DNA from: Sphagnum compactum
Taxonomy: Eukaryota > Bryophyta > Sphagnopsida > Sphagnales
Reading direction: 5' to 3'
Assembly (NCBI GenBank): GCA_965153455.1
Contig: OZ234498.1
Location: 14,446,001 to 14,510,000, forward strand
DNA: 64,000 nt
Positions 61,941 to 64,000 of this stretch are shown here, piece after piece. Made by a program: the position numbers and the translations under genes. The notes under the pieces are model-generated. The model searched no databases and was not told the origin of the DNA. It saw only the letters and a list, made by a program, of their open reading frames with translations. Each line of letters opens with the position of its first letter. Position 1 is the first letter of the stretch.

Positions 61941-62807
61941 TCCACAAAAAAAAAAAAGTTCTGGCTCTGGTTTTGAAAATCGGACTCGGTTCTGGTCCAG
62001 TTATTACTAGAGAATTGGATTGGAACCGACGGTTCTAACTCGGACAAGAGGGTATAGGTAGGGTGTTGTAGGGCTTTTTACTACCTTTGTCTTCCCCCCT
62101 CCTCTCCTCCCCTCCCCTCCCCAACCAACCCTCCACCAACCCTCTTCAGAACATCATATGAGTAAGTATAACATAAGTTCCCATGTTATCATATTCCCAT
62201 CCAACATAATCATGGATAGGATAGGATAGGATGGCATAGGATGGGATGGGATGGGATGACTTGCTCATCAAAATTAAACCAAAATCCTTTGAAGAAGAAG
62301 AAGACAAAAATTTGATGAATTGGGATTGCTAGAATTTCATCCATCATGTATGTGTTCATTCATTCATTCTTGAAACCCTGCAACCCAAAAAAAAAAAAAA
62401 ACACAAACAAGGGTTTTGGGTTTTGGGCAAGGTCAAAATTTTGGAGTAGGAGGAGGAGGAGGAGGAAATTGAAGAAGAAGAAGAACAACAACAACAAGTG
62501 GGTTTTTTTCCAATTTTCCAAGAAGGAAAAAAGAAGAAGAAAACAACAAAGAAGACAATGAACACTTTCATTAAATGAATTCAATGTTGTCTTTTCTTTC
62601 TTCAAAGCTTACTAACTAGGCCTACTAACTACTATTGCTTTTGTTGTTGTTGTTGGCAAGCTCTCATGATTGATGATCAAAAACCAAAGTGCCAGCACCA
62701 AAGGTATTGCAGCTACCAGGTGTTGTTATGGTGGTGGGTGATTGATTGATTGCTTGCTTGCTAGGGCTGTGTACATTATTATTATTATTTGCCTAAATTT
62801 GTTGACT

Positions 62808-62809
<2 letters not shown>

Positions 62810-62841
<32 letters not shown>
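62810..62841. repeat. GA dinucleotide microsatellite
   Basis: An uninterrupted run of about 16 GA/AG units ending in GGAAGGAAGG. Confidence 0.95.
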
Positions 62842-62843
<2 letters not shown>

Positions 62844-64000
62844 GGAAGGGGAAAGTAGTGGAACAATTTATGTGATGTTTTTTCATGTGGGTTTCACATT
62901 TTAAGGGATTTTTTGGATTAATATTATTATCTCCCAATTATTATACCTACTTGTGTTAAGTATGATTGAAATTATTACTAATTATTCCTACAAGTAATGT
63001 TGGTGTTGTAAATTGATTGACCATTTTCATTTGAATTGTGATGATGTCTTGTGTTTTCTCATCCTTTTTAGGCTACCATTGTGATCTTTGTCGTTACTCA
63101 CTTTCATCCCAAGAAGAAGGAAAAAAATGACCAACTATGTATTCCTTAGGAGATGAAAGTTTTGTTCCTCTAGGAGGAGGATGTTGGATCCCATTTAAGA
63201 TTTTGTAATTTTGACCAACAATCAAATTATGTGAGATGCTTAAATTTTTTTTCAAAAAAAAAAAAAAAGCTTACACATTAGATGAAAATAACATTAAAGT
63301 TACAAGATGGATGAATGAAAAGTTGAGTCAAGTATTTATAATGAACAAAAAGTTACTCAATAAAATGGAAATTTGAAATTGTACAATCGACATTAAAAAA
63401 AAAAATCCAAACACAAAAGATAAAACTTGACAAATGACTTTTTCTTTTCTCACCGGGGCAACTTGATTATTATAAGGAATCGAGGCATAGTTGCATGGAT
63501 GAAACATCCACGGAGAGAGACCTCTCCTTCCCCGGATGTTTTTTTCCCATATGAATTTTTTTTTTGGTTGGGAACTTGTCGCTCACACAATGCATTATTT
63601 AATTCGTTGCTTTTGTTTAGTGCTTTGCCACATTCAAAATACGTATGACACTCTATGTTGGATGAGATACAGACCTAGCTAGATTTGTTTTTAGTGTACT
63701 CAAAATGCCTTGTTCAAAAGGGTGAAAAAATTTCATCCAATTGTTGAGCGGGAAAAAAAAAACATCCACCTACATACAATCTCCACAAGCTTCCTGAAAA
63801 TTGTGTAAAGCCCATGTTTGATTCTTCAAGTTGTCACCTAATTCCCTTGCTCACACTCGTGTTTTGCATGATCAACTTTTTTATTTATTTAAAAATCATA
63901 TGCAATATAAATAATTAAATAAAAGAAAAATAAATAAAGAAAATAAATACATAAGAATAAATACATGAAATGTGAATAGAAATTATCCTAATTATTTCTC

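Larger units (their letters stand above)
60955..64000. other. AT-rich intergenic DNA with homopolymers and microsatellites
   Basis: No gene is supported. Notable are a 25-G run at 61323-61347, T runs near 61590-61625, a 17-C run at 61924-61940, GGATAG/GGATGG repeats near 62215-62260, GGA and GAA runs near 62445-62490, and a GA microsatellite at 62810-62841. The last 150 bp are AAATA-rich. Confidence 0.5.

Noticed and set aside
1-64000. CRISPR arrays, bacterial operons or phage genes
   Set aside because: The genes are intron-containing plant genes. The tandem arrays have no spacers and no nearby cas genes.
1-64000. Intact LTR retrotransposon
   Set aside because: No gag-pol motifs (RT, integrase or protease) and no long direct terminal repeats were recognised by eye; a self-alignment would be needed to exclude old solo LTRs.

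Overview
This is plant nuclear DNA. Its genes are split by short GT-AG introns, and the proteins belong to land-plant families (a GRAS regulator of the LISCL type, a B3-type DNA-binding protein, a DUF936 protein, and a DPH6 with RidA-like domains). They sit in AT-rich, microsatellite-rich, decayed repeat DNA. Introns inside the GRAS domain and the mix of repeats suggest a seed-free vascular plant, perhaps a fern. That is an inference from gene structure, not a species identification.

Four multi-exon genes could be rebuilt with consistent reading frames and splice sites, all on the minus strand. (1) 8081-4994: a five-exon LISCL/SCL14-like GRAS regulator of 778 residues. (2) 16327-13942: a three-exon protein of 589 residues with an EAR-like repression motif and a C-terminal B3-like domain; a bZIP-site minisatellite lies upstream. 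(3) 35158-31098: a four-exon DUF936 protein of 863 residues. (4) 42554-37571: a twelve-exon diphthine-ammonia ligase (DPH6) of 778 residues. The genes do not form an operon or an obvious pathway. Two are transcription regulators, one modifies elongation factor 2, and one is a plant-specific protein possibly linked to microtubules.

On the plus strand, between genes 1 and 2, is a broken intron-containing copy of part of GCN2, the eIF2-alpha kinase (9861-12735). A possible two-exon micro-ORF of 42 codons (43469-43703) diverges from DPH6.

The remainder, roughly 17.3-31 kb and 43.7-64 kb, has no intact gene that I can support. It holds a decayed PIF/Harbinger DNA transposon (about 19.4-21.8 kb), another possible transposon remnant (27.6-28.1 kb), a 153-bp CACTA-like MITE (60.8 kb), SINE-like heads, and several minisatellites. 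It also has unusual long runs of G or C, a near-perfect 80-bp hairpin (59.2 kb) and a 1.3-kb fold-back array of degenerate TTATTTTAGG-type repeats (46.6-47.9 kb). The fold-back array, the GCN2 relic, the TGACGT minisatellite and the micro-ORF are the most interesting observations.
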